Positions 1 through 5,689 of a stretch of 11,232 nucleotides of DNA are shown here, one piece after another. Below the pieces are notes generated by a model. That model did not search any database and was not told the DNA's origin. It was given only the letters and a program-made list of their open reading frames with translations. Made by a program: the position numbers and the translations under genes. Each line of letters begins with the position of its first letter. Positions within the stretch are counted from its first letter, which is position 1. Source of the stretch: SAR202 cluster bacterium (GTDB lineage Bacteria; Chloroflexota; Dehalococcoidia; Lucifugimonadales; UBA3495); contig VFHF01000205.1 of assembly GCA_009392095.1 (NCBI GenBank), forward strand, positions 1-11,232, in the 5' to 3' direction.

Positions 1-378
1 TTTTTCTCCGCCGAGTATGACCGGGAGCGGATGCGAGGCGCATTGCGCAAGGCGGCGGAGGTTGCCGAACACCCAGTTCTCGCAGCCCATGTCGTCGAAC
101 AGCTAAATCCCACCAAAGAGGTACTGGCCGACGACGCAACGCTGGACCGGTGGATCATGACCAACTGCTACACCCAACACCACGTCTCGGGCACCTGCAA
201 GATGGGGCCAAGCTCCGACTCGATGGCTGTAGTGAACCAGTACAGCCACGTACACGGGCTAGAGAATCTGCGGGTGGTCGATGCCTCGGTCATGCCCGAC
301 GTGATCCGCGCCAACACCAACGCGACGACCATCATGATTGCGGAGCGGGTGGCCGACTGGATCAAAGAGGGCAAGTAG
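1..378 (+). CDS. GMC-family FAD-dependent oxidoreductase, C-terminal fragment (5' end outside window)
   Basis: This is the last ~125 residues of a glucose-methanol-choline (GMC) oxidoreductase. The reading frame is open from base 1, so the gene begins upstream of the window. The GMC_oxred_C domain is clear. It has the segment QHHVSGTCKMG (visible residues 59-69), which matches the family's H-x-x-G-T-C-x-M-G block with its active-site His (H61). It also has the closing block ANTNATTIMIAER (104-116), where the second active-site residue (Asn/His in the family) is N107. Between them, LRVVDASVMP (90-99) contributes to FAD binding. GMC enzymes oxidise alcohols, choline or sugars using FAD. The N-terminal Rossmann domain and the substrate-binding part are missing, so the substrate cannot be stated. 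A strong terminator follows 37 bp after the stop codon, so this is the last gene of its transcript. Confidence 0.93.
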   Translation, partial: FFSAEYDRERMRGALRKAAEVAEHPVLAAHVVEQLNPTKEVLADDATLDRWIMTNCYTQHHVSGTCKMGPSSDSMAVVNQYSHVHGLENLRVVDASVMPDVIRANTNATTIMIAERVADWIKEGK

Positions 379-415
379 GAGGCTATCGGTCAACGGCGAA
401 TGCACAGGAAGCAAA

Positions 416-451
416 AAGAGAAAGGCCCCTCAATTGAGGGGCCTTTCTCTT
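416..451 (+). terminator. Strong palindromic, probably bidirectional, intrinsic terminator
   Basis: A perfect inverted repeat with 18-base arms (416-433 pairs with 434-451). Its core is GGCCCCTC / GAGGGGCC around an AATT centre. On the plus strand the core is followed by TTTCTCTT, which ends transcription of the GMC oxidoreductase gene. On the minus strand the core is followed by TTTCTCTTTTT, so it could stop transcripts from either side. In single-stranded RNA the central AATT would form the loop. Confidence 0.88.
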
Positions 452-688
452 AGTCTATATCGTTGGGCAGAAAGAACGCTTTCAACAATTTGTGAAAACG
501 CTCTGCTACCAGAGCATGCTGAAGGATGACTGGTCAAGCGATTGAACCTACCGCCGATAGATACAACCATTTTTTGTTGTGCTTCGATGCGCCCGATCGT
601 AGTCGACTGCGCCGCACTACCCAACAGGCTTAACTCCAGATAAAATCAGACTGGCTTAGCCAATCCCATATTTTAGGACGGTACCAAC
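452..688 (+). other. Gene-free spacer upstream of fumC
   Basis: I find no credible coding region in these 237 bases. There is a perfect 6-bp hairpin at 500-515 (GCTCTG, loop CTAC, CAGAGC) and a weak one at about 562-579 (ACAAC/GTTGT). A possible -10 box for fumC, TAAAAT, lies at 641-646, but no good -35 box is placed upstream. TATTTT at 669-674 is too close to the start codon to be a convincing -10 with a normal leader. The fumC promoter is probably in this spacer but is not resolved. Confidence 0.4.
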
Positions 689-2113
689 ATGTCCTCGCTC
701 CCCAACGTTAGGATTGAACGGGACTCCATGGGTGAGATGGAAGTCCCAGCCGACGCCCTCTACGGTGCGTCAACCATGCGGGCGGTGTTGAACTTCCCCA
801 TCAGCGGTCTGGGCTTTCCCCGGTCATTCATCCGGGCTCTGGGCCTGGTGAAACAATCCGCAGCCAAAACCAACATGTCCCTGGGTCTGCTGGAAGAGAA
901 GACCGGCAATGCCGTGGTGGCTGCCGCGCAAGAGGTCATTGACGGTGGATTGGACGAACATTTCGTTCTGGACATCTTCCAGACGGGCTCCGGCACTTCC
1001 ACTAACACCAACGCCAACGAGGTCATCGCTAACCGCGCCACCCAGATCTTGGGCGGCGACCTGGGCTCCAAACTGGTCCACCCCAACGACCACGTAAACA
1101 TGGGCCAGTCCTCCAACGACGTTATCCCCACGTCCATCCACCTAGCGGCATTGCTCTCCATCAAGGAAGACCTGATTCCGTCCTTACAGTTCCTTGCCGA
1201 TGAGCTGAACAAGAAGTCCGTTGAGTTTTGGCCAATCGTCAAGACCGGCCGTACCCACTTACAGGACGCCACACCGGTACGCCTGGGACAGGAGTTCAAG
1301 GGATTCGCCGGGCAGGCCGAGTACAGTGTGCAACGCCTGCAGCGGGCCCAAGAAGCCTTGGCTGAGGTTGCCCTGGGCGGCACCGCCGTGGGCACCGGCG
1401 TGAACACCCATGAAGAATTCTCCGAACGGGCCTGTAAGACACTTTCTGAGGTCTCTGGGGTGCTGATCAAGGAAACTGCCAACCACTTCCAGGCCCAGGC
1501 CTCTCTGGACGGCCTGGTGGAGGCCAGCGGCGAACTCAAGACGATCGCCATCAGCCTACACAAAATAGCCAACGACATCCGGTTCATCGCCTCGGGACCC
1601 AGGGCGGGTCTGGGGGAGATCACCCTGCCGGAAGTCCAGCCGGGCAGTTCCATCATGCCCGGGAAGATAAACCCGGTGATCGCGGAATCAGTGATCCAGG
1701 TGGTCGCCCAGGTAGTGGGTAACGACGCCACGGTGACTCTGGCCGGCCAGGGAGGCTACTTCGAACTGAACACCATGATGCCGGTGGCGGCCTACAACAT
1801 CCTGCAATCCATATCGCTATTGGCCACATCGGCCCACAACTTCGCCGACCAGTGCGTTCAGGGGATCACCGCGACCAGCGTGGGCCCCGATATGGTCGAG
1901 AAAGGACTGATGCTGGGCACGGCTTTGGCGCCGGCCATTGGCTACGACGCGGCGGCAGCCATCGCCAAAGAGGCTTCGGCCAAGGGAACGACCATCAGGG
2001 AGATGGCCAAACTGAAGACGGAGCTTTCCGACGCTGAATTGGACGAATTGCTGAAGCCGGAGAGCATGACCGAACCAGGCATCGGGCCTGCGGGAGCCGG
2101 GGGAGGGGGTTAG
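689..2113 (+). CDS. fumC: Fumarate hydratase class II
   Basis: Catalyses the reversible hydration of fumarate to L-malate in the cytosolic TCA cycle, as a homotetramer without an iron-sulfur cluster. The 474-residue protein covers the whole fumarase/aspartase fold. Visible blocks are DSMGEMEVPADALYGA (12-27), QTGSGTSTNTNANEV (98-112), the SSND site (141-144), TGRTHLQDATPVRLGQEF (186-203) with catalytic H190, and the superfamily signature GSSIMPGKINP (319-329) with the catalytic Ser on the mobile loop. GRTHLQDATPVRLG and GGTAVGTGVNTH favour fumarase over aspartate ammonia-lyase, which usually has GRTQLQDAVP. The ATG at 689 is preceded by AGGACGG (675-681), an adequate ribosome binding site, and starts the normal family N-terminus. 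The C-terminus carries an unusual Gly-rich tail (GIGPAGAGGGG). The gene stands alone after a terminator and converges on the ilvB operon. Confidence 0.95.
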   Translation: MSSLPNVRIERDSMGEMEVPADALYGASTMRAVLNFPISGLGFPRSFIRALGLVKQSAAKTNMSLGLLEEKTGNAVVAAAQEVIDGGLDEHFVLDIFQTGSGTSTNTNANEVIANRATQILGGDLGSKLVHPNDHVNMGQSSNDVIPTSIHLAALLSIKEDLIPSLQFLADELNKKSVEFWPIVKTGRTHLQDATPVRLGQEFKGFAGQAEYSVQRLQRAQEALAEVALGGTAVGTGVNTHEEFSERACKTLSEVSGVLIKETANHFQAQASLDGLVEASGELKTIAISLHKIANDIRFIASGPRAGLGEITLPEVQPGSSIMPGKINPVIAESVIQVVAQVVGNDATVTLAGQGGYFELNTMMPVAAYNILQSISLLATSAHNFADQCVQGITATSVGPDMVEKGLMLGTALAPAIGYDAAAAIAKEASAKGTTIREMAKLKTELSDAELDELLKPESMTEPGIGPAGAGGGG

Positions 2114-2119
2114 TCTCCG

Positions 2120-2536
2120 CTAACTGCCTGAGACTTCCTCTTCGAACAAGGGCAAGCCGCGTTCCGTGGCCCGCATGAGGCATTCGATGCATCGGTCGTT
2201 GGCGGTGTGGCCCACCGCGGACCAGAGGTTCTCCGAGCGATGTCCGCATAGATAGTCCGGCTCAACGTTTTCGATGCCCGTGTTTTCCAAGTAGTGGACT
2301 GAACCGGTCTTGGATACATTGGTCCACCACCAACGGGTGATGCTGGCATCCAGCTCGTCCAAATAGGACTTGAACTTGTCCTGCCAGTCTCCCTCGGGCA
2401 TGAGCACCAGCCAGCGGCCATGCTCCGAGTCCGGGTCTCGCTCGGCCTTTAATTCGCCGTTCCGGATGTATTCCCGGACGTCGCGCTGAGAGATGTTGAG
2501 GCGGCGGGAAGCATCCTGAATCGATAGTTTTTCCAC
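2120..2536 (-). CDS. Small helix-turn-helix protein with C-terminal Cys/His cluster, downstream of ilvB
   Basis: A 138-residue protein that I cannot assign to a named family. Residues 1-45 (KLSIQDASRRLNISQRDVRE, then YIRNGELKAER) look like a MerR/excisionase-type DNA-binding helix-turn-helix followed by a short wing. The middle contains a run of three Trp (69-71). The C-terminus has CGH (97-99), H110 and CIEC (116-119), a C-x-H...H...C-x-x-C arrangement that could bind a zinc ion; this is inferred. Translation probably starts at GTG (2536). The ATG two bases upstream is out of frame. GGAG lies 5 bases before the GTG, a good ribosome binding site. The gene begins 14 bp after the ilvB stop codon on the same strand, so it should be co-transcribed under T-box control. 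It sits where ilvN is often found, but it has no ACT-domain features. Its stop codon is 6 bp from that of convergent fumC. Confidence 0.8.
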   Translation of the reverse strand: MEKLSIQDASRRLNISQRDVREYIRNGELKAERDPDSEHGRWLVLMPEGDWQDKFKSYLDELDASITRWWWTNVSKTGSVHYLENTGIENVEPDYLCGHRSENLWSAVGHTANDRCIECLMRATERGLPLFEEEVSGS

Positions 2537-2550
2537 ATGGGCTCCGTTGT

Positions 2551-4248
2551 TTAAGTCACCGTATTTGTAGTGACCACAGGGTCTTCAATCGTGTCGGCCA
2601 GAGAGCCGCCCGGCGGGACCATGGGGTAGACATTCGTGGTTGAGTCTACCACGAACTCAATCAGGAACGGCCCGTCATGCGCCTGGGCTTGGCGTAAAGC
2701 AGGCAGCACGTCCTCCTGTTCGGTGACCCTGACCGCGCTCACTCCGTACGATTCAGCCAGCATGACGAAGTCCGGGCCGCGTATCGGCACGGCCTTCAAG
2801 TGGTTCTCGAAGTACATCTCCTGCCATTGCCTGACCATGCCCAAGTAACCGTTGTTGATCAGTGCGATCTTAACCGGCAGTTTCTCTTCGGCTAGAGTCA
2901 TCAGTTCCTGATTGGTCATCTGGAATCCGCCGTCGCCGGCGACCGACCAAACCGGGGCGGTGGGTTTGCCTACTTGGGCGCCGAGTGCTGCTGGAATCTC
3001 GAAACCCATGGCTCCAAGCCCGCCGGATGATATGAACGTGTTTTCGTGATTGAAGGACAGGAATTGGGCCGCCCACATTTGGTGTTGCCCCACTCCGGTT
3101 ACCACCGTGGTTTCCGGGTCTTCTTGAAACACGATATCCAGAGCGCTTAACACCTGCTGGGCCTGCAGAACATCGCTGGACGGGATGGATAGCGACGGGT
3201 GGTTCTGCTTCAGATTTTCGATAAACTGCATCCATTCAGGCCGGGGAGTATTGGTCACCATCGGCGCTAATTGGTGGAGCAGCGCCTTGGCGTCGCCGAC
3301 CACCGGAACTTCTACCGGCACATTGCGACCGATCTGTGTGGCGTCGATGTCCATGTGGATGATCCGGGCGTGGGGGGCGAAGGTGTCAACCTTGCCAGTG
3401 ACCCGGTCGTCGAAACGCATGCCAACGCCGACGATCAGGTCGGCCTGGTCCACCGATAGGTTGGACCAGTACATACCGTGCATACCCAGCATTCCCATGC
3501 TCAAAGGATGGCCACCGGGGAAGCTGCCCAGGCCTAGCAACGTGGTGATCACGGGGATGCCGGAGCGTTCGGCCAGGGACAGAAGTTCTTTGGTGGCCCC
3601 GGAGGTCATCACGCCGTGACCGCTGATGATCAAAGGCCGCTCAGCTTCGTTGATCAGACGGGCGGCTTCTTTTAGCCGCTCCATCGCCTCTTCTGAGACT
3701 TCGGGCGTCTTAGGGGCGGTTACTTCGGGGAATTCAGCTTCGGCCAGTTCAAGCTGGACATCTCTGGGAATATCGATTAGCACCGGACCGGGACGGCCTT
3801 CTTGAGCGATGTAGAACGCCTCCCGGACCGTATCGGCCAGGTCGGCGGCGGACATCACCATGTACGTCTTTTTCGTTGTTGACGCGGCGATGGAGCATAT
3901 GTCGCACTCTTGGAAGGCCTCGCTACCCAAGGATGACCGGGCAACCTGGCCGGTGATGGCGACCATCGGCACTGAGTCGGCTTTCGCCCCCATGATGCCA
4001 GTGACCAGGTTGGTTGCGCCGGGTCCGGAGGTGGCGACACAGACGCCGACCTTGCCGGTGACCCTTGAATAGCCGTCAGCGGCGTGGGCGGCGGCCTGCT
4101 CGTGGCGCACCAGGATGTGGCGCAGTTGGGGGTAAGCCCAGAGGGCGTCATAGAAGGGGAGAATCGCCCCGCCGGGATAGCCGAAGACGACATCGACACC
4201 CTCTCGGAGCAGGCTTTCGCAGACGATTTCCGAGCCTTTAAGTTTCAT
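2551..4248 (-). CDS. ilvB: Acetohydroxyacid (acetolactate) synthase large catalytic subunit
   Basis: A thiamine-diphosphate enzyme that condenses two pyruvates to 2-acetolactate (Val/Leu branch), or pyruvate with 2-ketobutyrate to 2-aceto-2-hydroxybutyrate (Ile branch). The 565 residues match the family length. Visible features are GYPGGAILPFYDAL (23-36), the catalytic Glu in VRHEQAAAHAADGY (E50), SGPGATN (74-80), the FAD-site block RFDDRVTGK (278-286), VGQHQMWAAQ (386-395), and the ThDP/Mg motif from GDGGFQM (438-444) to NNGYLGMVRQWQ (465-476). It ends with NVYPMVPPGGSL (539-550). RFDDRVTG and the C-terminal block mark the FAD-dependent biosynthetic enzyme rather than catabolic AlsS. In MLGMHGMYWSN, Met stands where many homologues have Thr. 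The ATG at 4248 gives the standard N-terminus, but the nearest purine box (GGAG, 4263-4266) lies 14 bases upstream, longer than usual. A T-box leader precedes the gene. No ilvN or ilvC follows it. Confidence 0.95.
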   Translation of the reverse strand: MKLKGSEIVCESLLREGVDVVFGYPGGAILPFYDALWAYPQLRHILVRHEQAAAHAADGYSRVTGKVGVCVATSGPGATNLVTGIMGAKADSVPMVAITGQVARSSLGSEAFQECDICSIAASTTKKTYMVMSAADLADTVREAFYIAQEGRPGPVLIDIPRDVQLELAEAEFPEVTAPKTPEVSEEAMERLKEAARLINEAERPLIISGHGVMTSGATKELLSLAERSGIPVITTLLGLGSFPGGHPLSMGMLGMHGMYWSNLSVDQADLIVGVGMRFDDRVTGKVDTFAPHARIIHMDIDATQIGRNVPVEVPVVGDAKALLHQLAPMVTNTPRPEWMQFIENLKQNHPSLSIPSSDVLQAQQVLSALDIVFQEDPETTVVTGVGQHQMWAAQFLSFNHENTFISSGGLGAMGFEIPAALGAQVGKPTAPVWSVAGDGGFQMTNQELMTLAEEKLPVKIALINNGYLGMVRQWQEMYFENHLKAVPIRGPDFVMLAESYGVSAVRVTEQEDVLPALRQAQAHDGPFLIEFVVDSTTNVYPMVPPGGSLADTIEDPVVTTNTVT

Positions 4249-4325
4249 AACAGTTCAGCAGTCTCCAATAATGGTAGGACTATCGCCTGCCGTGAAAGGC
4301 GCCGGAAGAGCTGCTGCCGGGCAAT

Positions 4326-4357
4326 AAAAAAGCCCCATCCCAACATAGGGACGGGAC
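4326..4357 (-). terminator. T-box conditional terminator before ilvB
   Basis: On the minus strand GTCCCGTCCC (4357-4348) pairs over 10 bp, with two G-U pairs, with GGGATGGGGC (4341-4332) around a TATGTT loop. Six U residues follow directly (4331-4326). This is an intrinsic terminator that should form when charged tRNA occupies Stem I without contacting the antiterminator. It lies about 80 bases before the ilvB start codon. Confidence 0.88.
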
Positions 4358-4381
4358 GTTATATTCCCGCGGTACCACCCT
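4347..4381 (-). promoter_or_regulatory. T-box antiterminator element
   Basis: The RNA folds as helix A1 (AGGG with CCCU), the 7-base bulge UGGUACC that binds the tRNA acceptor end, and helix A2 (GCGGGA with UCCCGU) capped by an AUAUAACG loop. This is the textbook antiterminator architecture. Its 3' strand (UCCCGUCCCU) is shared with the 5' arm of the terminator, so the two structures exclude each other. Confidence 0.88.
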
Positions 4382-4614
4382 AATTATCCCGATGTAATCG
4401 GGACCTCTCTAGCAGGACACAAACATGTCCCGTCTTTCTTAACGGGGGAACGAACCCCGGCCTGGTCTACTTGCCCTCTTTCATCTTCAGAGGAATTTCG
4501 ACTGGCGGCTCCGGAGGGATTTTCAGCCAGCTTCGGCGCGCCTGCTTTCACCGTACCAGGCTCGCTAGGCGCCTACCCCTGCCTACTCGTCTCCATCATT
4601 GCCTTTGATATAAA

Positions 4615-4644
4615 AGATTACCAAATGACCTATCGGAGTGTCAA
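4615..4644 (-). promoter_or_regulatory. Sigma70-like promoter of the T-box/ilvB transcript
   Basis: On the minus strand a perfect -35 hexamer TTGACA (4644-4639) is followed after 18 bases by TAATCT (4620-4615) as the -10 element, 3 of 6 matches to consensus. Transcription would start near 4606-4609, just before the T-box Stem I. That position agrees with the leader's expected 5' end and is the main support for this call. Confidence 0.6.
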
Positions 4645-4763
4645 TGTTTTGTGCCTAGGTATGAAGACTAGCCCGGGTCAACGCCCGTCCCGAGACAATC
4701 CGAAAATGGCTACGTAGAGGCTTCAGTTACCAGCTTTGTTTACGTGTTACTAGGCACGCGGCC

Positions 4764-4769
4764 TATGAT
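4764..4769 (+). promoter_or_regulatory. Possible -10 box for the PH-like membrane protein gene
   Basis: TATGAT matches the -10 consensus at 5 of 6 positions and would start transcription near 4776, just before the AAAGGAG ribosome binding site at 4786-4792. No convincing -35 hexamer is placed 16-18 bases upstream, so the call is weak. If correct, it rules out the upstream in-frame start codons. Confidence 0.3.
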
Positions 4770-4785
4770 ACTATGGCCTTTTGGT

Positions 4786-4792
4786 AAAGGAG
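4786..4792 (+). promoter_or_regulatory. Ribosome binding site that decides a TTG start
   Basis: AAAGGAG is the strongest Shine-Dalgarno match near this gene's 5' end and lies 5 bases before an in-frame TTG at 4798. Neither the in-frame GTG at 4744 nor the ATG at 4765 has a comparable site, so TTG is preferred as the start. Confidence 0.65.
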
Positions 4793-4797
4793 CGATT

Positions 4798-5616
4798 TTG
4801 TACGGAGACCCGTCTAAACTCCCGCCTGTTCGGCGCCACCCGAATCGAGCTAAATCGCGGCCGGTGAATCGGCCTGCCATACCCGTATCGCTCACTCGGA
4901 GTCTGATTCAAGGCTTAACGCAGGGCCTGTTTTCTGGGTTGTATCAGGGTGTTACTCCTCCATCCTCGGAGGGCTTGAGCCGACAGGCGGTTGCCCGTAG
5001 CCCCTCATCTGGACTTTCCGAAACTCCCTCGTCTGAACTACCGGATTCCGGTGTTGTTATCCGAAAGGTGAGTCTGCTCGCCGGAGAGTCGATCAGACAT
5101 ACTTTCGTGCCCGAACAGGGCTTGGTACCAGGTCCCACAGTAGAAGGCCGGATGTTGGTGTTGACGAACCAGCGGATCATGGCATTTGGGCAAAGGGATG
5201 GATTGAGAGAAACGGTCTTGATGCCATTGGAAGAGGTCAAAGCCGTGGCGGTGGTGGCTGGGCGACGCGGCAAGGGCACGTTGTTTCAAGGCGGACTGAT
5301 GGTTGTTGCCGCCGTTTTTTTCTACGTACTGCTGGCTTACTGGCTGACCGGCCGGATCGATGGTCCGACCGTTCCGATAATTCGCATGGACCTGGTGGCT
5401 TTTGTGGTCTTTTTGGCCGTGTTGACCAGCGTCGCCATGATGGCCCAGGTCTACTTTGGGAAGCCAGACGGTGAAGTCACCTTCCAAGGGGACGGCGTAA
5501 AGCTCACGTTTCCATTCAGGGGGGAGCCGGCTGAAAACGACATGCACGCAGTGGTCAACGCCTCATTCGCTGCCCGTCAGTCCGTTGTCGCCGGTTCTAA
5601 GTTAACGGCGGATTAA
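4798..5616 (+). CDS. Uncharacterised membrane protein with bacterial PH-like domain and N-terminal LxQG repeats
   Basis: With the TTG start this is a 272-residue protein that I cannot name. Residues 1-35 are basic and Pro-rich (PPVRRHPNRAKSRPVNRP) with no signal peptide. Residues 36-51 are four tandem tetrapeptides, LIQG-LTQG-LFSG-LYQG. A Ser/Pro-rich linker follows (54-84). Residues 86-153 resemble a bacterial PH (bPH) domain, with LLAGESI, GRMLVLTNQRIMAFG and VLMPLEEVKAVAVV in the order typical of that fold. Two hydrophobic segments follow (about 165-185 and 198-220), separated by a short hydrophilic loop. A further strand-rich piece (GEVTFQGDGVKLTFPFRG, 225-242) follows. The likely layout has both ends in the cytoplasm and a membrane hairpin between them. 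A longer version from GTG 4744 or ATG 4765 is possible but lacks a ribosome binding site. The gene is divergent from ilvB and convergent with tsaD, so it is probably transcribed alone. Confidence 0.75.
   Translation: MYGDPSKLPPVRRHPNRAKSRPVNRPAIPVSLTRSLIQGLTQGLFSGLYQGVTPPSSEGLSRQAVARSPSSGLSETPSSELPDSGVVIRKVSLLAGESIRHTFVPEQGLVPGPTVEGRMLVLTNQRIMAFGQRDGLRETVLMPLEEVKAVAVVAGRRGKGTLFQGGLMVVAAVFFYVLLAYWLTGRIDGPTVPIIRMDLVAFVVFLAVLTSVAMMAQVYFGKPDGEVTFQGDGVKLTFPFRGEPAENDMHAVVNASFAARQSVVAGSKLTAD
4903..4950 (+). repeat. Four tandem 12-bp codon repeats encoding L-x-Q/S-G
   Basis: Four consecutive 12-base units encode LIQG, LTQG, LFSG and LYQG. The DNA has diverged at synonymous positions (for example CTG/TTA/TTG for Leu and GGC/GGG/GGT for Gly). 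The repeat is therefore kept at protein level and is not a fresh slippage array. It lies between the basic N-terminus and the Ser/Pro-rich linker of the PH-like protein. Confidence 0.8.
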
Positions 5617-5689
5617 TACCGGCCGCAATACCGACATCATCGAGAGTCACGACTCCGTCGGACCTAACTTTCCTGCAAACAGGGAAAAC

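Larger units (their letters stand above)
4326..4608 (-). promoter_or_regulatory. T-box riboswitch (tRNA-sensing leader) upstream of ilvB, probable Ile specifier
   Basis: On the minus strand this leader carries the near-invariant T-box sequence AGGGTGGTACCGCG (4381-4368). Stem I is recognisable. AGTA is at 4587-4584. The distal arm is closed by GGCGC (4573-4569) and GCGCC (4539-4535), with AGCGAG and GGTGAAAG loop elements inside it. The segment GCTGAAAATCCCTCCGGAG holds a likely specifier codon ATC (4520-4518, Ile), six bases before GAG, as in other T-boxes. A stem III-like hairpin lies at 4403-4387 (TCCCGA/TCGGGA). The bulge UGGU would pair with a tRNA 3' end carrying discriminator A73, which fits tRNA-Ile but also tRNA-Leu and tRNA-Val. 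Uncharged tRNA should stabilise the antiterminator and allow ilvB transcription. The T-box class is certain; the specifier assignment is by eye and less so. Confidence 0.93.

Noticed and set aside
498..548. tRNA-like pieces on the minus strand (GGTTCAATC and CTCTGGTAGCAGAGCG) between the GMC gene and fumC
   Set aside because: On that strand the T-arm-like piece comes before the D-arm-like piece, the reverse of a real tRNA, and there is no acceptor stem or anticodon arm. The similarity is chance.
760..1731. Long minus-strand open frame (323 codons) opposite fumC
   Set aside because: It lies wholly antisense to a clear FumC, its translation has no recognisable domain, and it is rich in Trp/Arg/Ser/Pro as expected from the complement of GC-rich codons.
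689..2113. Aspartate ammonia-lyase as an alternative identity for the fumC product
   Set aside because: The superfamily signature is shared, but GRTHLQDATPVRLGQEF and the SSND block are of fumarase type.
2120..2536. IlvN (AHAS small subunit) as the identity of the gene after ilvB
   Set aside because: There is no ACT-domain pattern. The N-terminus is helix-turn-helix-like and the C-terminus carries a Cys/His cluster.
3185..3619. Plus-strand open frame of 144 codons inside ilvB
   Set aside because: It is antisense to highly conserved AHAS sequence and has no domain or ribosome binding site evidence.
4084..4383. Plus-strand open frame of 99 codons running from the ilvB 5' end into its leader
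   Set aside because: It is explained by the complement of ilvB and the T-box RNA structure; its translation has no recognisable features.
5617..5689. Possible terminator between the PH-like gene and tsaD (TTTCCTGCAAACAGGGAAA near 5669-5687)
   Set aside because: The stem is short and bulged and neither strand has a following U-tract. I would not call it a terminator.
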